Below are positions 22,209 through 25,232 of a DNA stretch of 25,232 nt, piece by piece (position 1 is the stretch's first letter; each line of letters opens with the position of its first letter). The notes under the pieces are model-generated. The model was given only the letters and a program-made list of their open reading frames with translations. It searched no databases and was not told the origin of the DNA. The position numbers and the translations under genes are program-made. The DNA comes from a virus. The stretch is from IMG/VR virus record IMGVR_UViG_3300042553_000599, positions 1 to 25,232 of that record; one strand, written 5' to 3'.

Positions 22209-22625
22209 ATGTCCGCCGCGACGAATTTTCTCGAAAACCTATTGCTGAACGCGACCTTCCGTTCTACGGCGGCCTACAAACCCGCCGCGATCTACGTCGG
22301 GTTGCTGACGGCGGTCACCGATGCTGAAGCGGGAACCGTGACGGAAGTCTCGGGCGGGTCGTACGCTCGCCAGCAAGTCACCCAGGCTGACGGATCTTGG
22401 AACGCTCCGACGAACTCCGGCGGCGCTCAGATGATTTCGAACGTCGCCGCTGTGAACTTCCCGACCGCTACGGCGAACTGGGGAACGATCACGCATGTAG
22501 GGATTTACGACGCCGCGTCGTCGGGAAACCTGCTGATGGTTCTCGCTCTCTCGACGTCGAAGACGATCAATACGTCGGATACTTTCACGATCCCGGCGAC
22601 TCAGCTTCAGATTACGGCGGCGTAA
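22209..22625 (+). CDS. Conserved phage tail-fibre-like virion protein
   Basis: The 138-aa product belongs to a widespread phage family. It opens SAATNFLENLLLNATFRST, continues with YKPAAIYVGLLTAVTDAEAG and EVSGGSYARQQVTQADGSWN, then INFPTATANWGTITHVGIYD-type sequence (here VAAVNFPTATANWGTITHVG) and ends KTINTSDTFTIPATQLQITA. Family members are about 130 aa and lie near tail-fibre or baseplate genes. The precise structural role is not established. It is followed by a strong terminator, so it is likely a single-gene transcript behind its own motif. Confidence 0.8.
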   Translation: MSAATNFLENLLLNATFRSTAAYKPAAIYVGLLTAVTDAEAGTVTEVSGGSYARQQVTQADGSWNAPTNSGGAQMISNVAAVNFPTATANWGTITHVGIYDAASSGNLLMVLALSTSKTINTSDTFTIPATQLQITAA

Positions 22626-22642
22626 ACCGACCCGACTTCGAC

Positions 22643-22674
22643 GCGTCCGGGTCGTTTCCGCCCGGGCGCTTTTC
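22643..22674 (+). terminator. Intrinsic terminator before the repeat protein
   Basis: GCGTCCGGG (22643-22651) pairs with CCCGGGCGC (22661-22669), nine pairs with one wobble, followed by TTTTCTGT. It lies in the 54-bp gap between 22625 and 22680. Confidence 0.8.
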
Positions 22675-22679
22675 TGTAT

Positions 22680-24506
22680 ATGCCGTCACTTACGACCCGA
22701 TTTTCCTCGTTCTCGCGCGACGAGGTTTCGCCGTCCGATTACTCGATCGGTCCGCTCTCGGGGCTATCGGCGCCGGGGGATTTCGACGAATGCGGGATCC
22801 CGTCGATCGCTTACGGGGATACGCCGTCGCTACCGGGCGCGACCGGTACGTCGATGGTTGCGAGCGCGAGGGATACGGTCTCAAAACTCCCGGCGGGTTC
22901 GACCATTACCGGTATACGGATCGAATTTCTCGCTAAACGCGATTGGTCGAGTTCTGGCGGCGCGTTTCTCGACGTGGTAAAGCTCGTCACGCCAAGCGCG
23001 ACCGGACTTAACGTCGGTACGTCGCTGGTCGATGATTTCGCGACGACGTACACCGGGCGAACCTTCGGCGGAACGTCGTCGATCCCGGGTCTCTCGTCCG
23101 TCTCGGCGGGCGACTTCAACGCGTCGGGGTTCGGCGTCGATTTCTCGGTTCAACTCGTCGCGCCGTCGGGCGGGTTCAGTCCGACCGCTCCGGCGGCGTA
23201 TCTCGACGATCTCGCGGTTACGGTTACGTACTCGCTCGCGGACGCGATCGGGGGCGCCGCGATTGGTGGAACCGTGGCGGCGACGGTTTCGCGTGGCGGA
23301 TCCGCGACGGGCGGAATCGCGATCGGCGGCGCGGTCTCTTCCGGCATGGCGGCGGGTCGTCTCGTTTACTCCGGGTCGGTTTCGGGAATCGTTCAGCTTC
23401 GCGCGGGTCCGGGCGGTATCGCTTGGAACGGTCGCGGGACTCCGAACCGGTCGTTCACCGGATCCGCGTCGGGCGTAGTCTCGCGTGGCGGGACGGTCTC
23501 GGCGGCGAACAACCCTGTCACCGGTTCGGTTTCGGCGCTCTTGGTCGGGTTCCGGCGAAGCGGGTCCGCGTCCGGTAGTCGCGCTGTTTCGGGTTCGGCG
23601 TCCGGTGGTCGAGCGATCTCGGGATCGGTCGCGGCAAAAGGCGCGTTCGTCGGGTCCGCGTCGGGCGGTCGCGCGATTTCGGGGTCGGTCGATGCTCTCG
23701 CACGTCGTGGTGGGTCCGCGATCGCGGGCGCCGCTCTCGCTGGTTCCGCTGGTTCGACCGTATCCCGCGCGGGATCGGCGGCGGGCGCGACTGCTCGAAG
23801 CGGATCGGTATCGGCGTCTCGTGGCGCGGCGGCGTCCGCGATCGGCGGACTTGCGATCGGTTCCGCTTACGTGGTTTCGGCGTTCATTCGGTCCGGTTCG
23901 GCGCTTGGCGGTCGGGCGCTCTCCGGATCGGTCGTCGCAGTCGCGGCGCTTCGGGGTTCGGCGCTTGGTGGTCGAGCGATTACCGGAACGGTTCTCGCGG
24001 TCGTGACTCGAAACGGCGCGTCGGTCGCGGGATCCGCTCTCAGCGGGTCGGCGTCGGGCGTCGCAACTCGCGGCGCTTCGGCGGTCGGTTCGCTCGCGCG
24101 GTCGGGGTCGATCGACGGTCGCGCTACTCGCGCCGGATCAACGATCGGCGGTCGCGTCGTCTCTGGTTCGGCATCTTCAGCGATCACCGCTCGCGGGTCG
24201 GTCTCAGCGGGCGCCGCGATTTCGGGATCGGTCGCCGGAACGGTTCGCCGGAACGCTCAAGCGACGGCGGGCGCGGTGGTTTCCGGTTCGACTGTCGCGC
24301 TTCGGCGGGTTCAATCGCCCGCGACTGGGCGGATCTCGCTTGGCGGGTCGGTCATCTTCGCCGACTTGCGGATCAACCCGCTCGAAGTCGCGCGGATCGA
24401 AGCGCCGGTATCGACGACCATCGTCGCCGATCTTTGGCAACTTTGCGAGGGTTCAGCGTTCTTCGCGCTATCGACGTCGCAAGGTGGAACCGATCCGAGT
24501 AGTTAA
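22680..24506 (+). CDS. Large fibre-like protein with about 20-residue Gly/Ser/Ala repeats
   Basis: The 608-aa product has three parts. Residues 1 to about 187 form a beta-rich domain with STITGIRIEFLAKRDWSSSG, DFNASGFGVDFSVQLVAPSG and a closing AAYLDDLAVTVTYSL, like virion-surface domains. Residues about 188-545 consist of about 15 imperfect repeats of about 20 residues with the pattern GSAxGGRAxSGSVxAxxxR (for example GSALGGRALSGSVVAVAALR). Residues about 546-608 form a C-terminal end (PLEVARIEAPVSTTIVADLW). The repeats suggest a long thin fibre stalk or adhesin-like rod. The gene starts just after a terminator but, uniquely, has no GCTATCGA motif. Its 3' end contains the motif and start of the next gene. 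Confidence 0.75.
   Translation: MPSLTTRFSSFSRDEVSPSDYSIGPLSGLSAPGDFDECGIPSIAYGDTPSLPGATGTSMVASARDTVSKLPAGSTITGIRIEFLAKRDWSSSGGAFLDVVKLVTPSATGLNVGTSLVDDFATTYTGRTFGGTSSIPGLSSVSAGDFNASGFGVDFSVQLVAPSGGFSPTAPAAYLDDLAVTVTYSLADAIGGAAIGGTVAATVSRGGSATGGIAIGGAVSSGMAAGRLVYSGSVSGIVQLRAGPGGIAWNGRGTPNRSFTGSASGVVSRGGTVSAANNPVTGSVSALLVGFRRSGSASGSRAVSGSASGGRAISGSVAAKGAFVGSASGGRAISGSVDALARRGGSAIAGAALAGSAGSTVSRAGSAAGATARSGSVSASRGAAASAIGGLAIGSAYVVSAFIRSGSALGGRALSGSVVAVAALRGSALGGRAITGTVLAVVTRNGASVAGSALSGSASGVATRGASAVGSLARSGSIDGRATRAGSTIGGRVVSGSASSAITARGSVSAGAAISGSVAGTVRRNAQATAGAVVSGSTVALRRVQSPATGRISLGGSVIFADLRINPLEVARIEAPVSTTIVADLWQLCEGSAFFALSTSQGGTDPSS
23240..24310 (+). repeat. Coding repeat array, about 60-nt period
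   Basis: The central half of the fibre-like gene is built of degenerate units of roughly 60 bp, encoding GSAxGGRAxSGSV-type repeats with a basic residue at the unit end. Unit lengths vary by one or two codons, and some units are longer in the first third. Nucleotide identity between units is partial, indicating old duplications that have diverged. Confidence 0.7.
24467..24474 (+). promoter_or_regulatory. GCTATCGA motif inside the fibre gene, 9 nt before GTG 24484
   Basis: Exact octamer within the last 40 bp of the fibre-like gene. The spacer is CGTCGCAAG and GTG 24484 is in the frame of the next gene. It gives that gene a start consistent with the others. Confidence 0.65.
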
Positions 24507-24855
24507 ATCATCGGCTTGCTTGCTGACGTATCTCGTTCGACTTCGGTCGGGTGAGACCATCGACGCGGCAAAGTGGACGCTCAAAACGTCGGACGCCGAC
24601 GCGGACGGGTCGGCGATCCTGCTTCTTTCGGTCACGCCGTCGGGGACCGCCGCCGGTCAGGTTACCGACCAGGGATCCGACGGGACCGCCGAAATTCGAA
24701 TCACTCTGACCGAAGCGCAAACGGGCGCGGTCGGGGTTACTTCCGCGCTTTCGGTTTTGAAAGTTCGGGTTCAACCGTCGGCGCGATGGGTTGAGGTTCT
24801 GGAAACTCGGCGACCGGTGACGATTCTCCCGTCTCGACTTCAGGCGACGACGTAG
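24484..24855 (+). CDS. Small virion-like protein (123 aa), unknown function
   Basis: The start GTG 24484, chosen because it lies 9 nt after a GCTATCGA motif, gives a 123-aa product. It overlaps the fibre gene by 23 bp; an in-frame ATG at 24340 would sit deep inside that gene. The sequence has LVRLRSGETIDAAKWTLKTS, then SAILLLSVTPSGTAAGQVTD and IRITLTEAQTGAVGVTSALS, a beta-strand pattern similar to small phage tail or fibre accessory proteins in which Asp and Thr line a beta-sandwich. Its last 119 bp overlap the convergent minus-strand gene. Confidence 0.7.
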   Translation: MEPIRVVKSSACLLTYLVRLRSGETIDAAKWTLKTSDADADGSAILLLSVTPSGTAAGQVTDQGSDGTAEIRITLTEAQTGAVGVTSALSVLKVRVQPSARWVEVLETRRPVTILPSRLQATT

Positions 24856-25096
24856 ATCCGCAACCGCAACCACAATCGACGTGGTCGGTGCCCAGGTCGC
24901 GAACGTTCACCCATCGACCGGACTTCACCGCGTCGCAAACTTCCGCGTCGGTCGCTAGAATCTCGCGGGTTGCGCTCGCGTACGCGTGAACGAACTTCTT
25001 CGCCGGGAACCCGCCGGGTCGCTCGACGGTTCGGTCGCCGGACCCGGTGTACCGGAAACGGTCGCCGGATTCGTCGAATTCAATCGCGATATTCAC
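24737..25096 (-). CDS. Minus-strand small protein (119 aa) with Cys-Gly cluster, unknown function
   Basis: It is read from GTG 25096 on the minus strand, 6 nt after a minus-strand GCTATCGA motif, and ends at TAA (24739-24737). The product starts MNIAIEFDESGDRFRYTGSG, contains FVHAYASATREILATDAEVC and a DCGCGCGS cluster near residue 75, and ends in a Pro/Glu-rich tail (EFPEPQPIAPTVEPELSKPK). No known family is recognised; the cysteines could bind metal. It is the only gene supported on the minus strand here, and its 3' end overlaps the plus-strand gene 24484-24855 by 119 bp. It may start a leftward gene block or be a single gene. Confidence 0.65.
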   Translation of the reverse strand: MNIAIEFDESGDRFRYTGSGDRTVERPGGFPAKKFVHAYASATREILATDAEVCDAVKSGRWVNVRDLGTDHVDCGCGCGSTSSPEVETGESSPVAEFPEPQPIAPTVEPELSKPKARK

Positions 25097-25102
25097 GCCG
25101 AG

Positions 25103-25110
25103 TCGATAGC
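25103..25110 (-). promoter_or_regulatory. GCTATCGA motif on minus strand, 6 nt before GTG 25096
   Basis: The plus strand reads TCGATAGC; on the minus strand the octamer is followed by spacer CTCGGC and GTG. It is the only minus-strand copy in the window and is tied to the only minus-strand gene. Confidence 0.7.
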
Positions 25111-25180
25111 GCCGCGCCGGCGTTGTCGTCGTCGGTCGTCTACGTGAACCTGCGAACCTGATTCGTGGGCGGGCTGTTGT

Positions 25181-25208
25181 CGTTTTGAACCTATGGGTCG
25201 AGACCCAT
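25181..25208 (-). other. Hairpin plus AGGTTCAAAACG element
   Basis: ATGGGTC (25193-25199) and GACCCAT (25202-25208) form a 7-bp inverted repeat. On the minus strand it is followed at once by AGGTTCAAAACG (25192-25181). The same 12-mer follows a hairpin at 641-652 on the plus strand; in both cases the next gene in that orientation starts about 85-95 bp downstream. The rest of 25111-25232 shows no gene. Confidence 0.35.
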
Positions 25209-25232
25209 TATCCGCCCCATTTCCTTCAAAAT

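Noticed and set aside
23240-24310. CRISPR array or variable-number tandem repeat
   Set aside because: The repeats are in-frame, degenerate and about 60 bp long, with no distinct spacers; they are protein-coding repeats.

Overview
The window is a contiguous piece of a dsDNA tailed-phage genome (free phage or prophage). It carries the late region of a siphovirus with an HK97-type head: replication helicase tail end, sigma factor, terminases, portal, head protease, capsid, neck, lysis, tail tube, tape measure, tail hub and fibres. Base composition is GC-rich. No host gene, integrase or attachment site was seen, so the host is not identifiable. The CHAP-type endolysin implies a bacterial host with peptidoglycan. 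Start codons lack a recognisable Shine-Dalgarno sequence.

Layout. 1-503 is the C-terminal part of a RepA-like replicative ATPase. 504-745 is a non-coding control region with palindromes and nine copies of an octamer. 746-1447 encodes a sigma-70-like factor. 1448-5352 holds small and large terminase, portal and minor head protein. 5353-5481 has no ORF but carries a promoter-like motif and a terminator, so it is a candidate small RNA. 5482-7296 is head protease and major capsid protein. 7383-9786 holds two small proteins and a beta-helix protein, in an unusual place for a spike. 9815-11648 is neck and connector genes. 11667-12493 is endolysin and holin. 12486-14314 covers a small unknown, a tail-completion-like protein, the tail tube and a tail assembly chaperone with a probable -1 frameshift. 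14334-21434 is tape measure and tail hub/baseplate proteins. 21453-22190 is a DNA methyltransferase interrupted by an in-frame TAA. 22209-24506 holds a fibre-like family protein and a large Gly/Ser/Ala repeat protein. 24484-24855 and 24737-25096 (minus strand) are two small convergent, overlapping genes.

The most striking feature is a repeated octamer, GCTATCGA. It sits 5-9 nt upstream of 15 start codons (14 exact, one with a single mismatch), including one on the minus strand and two embedded in the 3' end of the preceding gene. Genes lacking it almost always start within a few bases of, or overlapping, the preceding stop. Several copies directly follow intrinsic terminators, and one copy precedes no start codon but is followed by a terminator. 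I infer that the octamer is the -10-like core of a phage late promoter, probably read by the phage-encoded sigma factor, and that it produces leaderless or nearly leaderless mRNAs. A translation-start signal is the main alternative.
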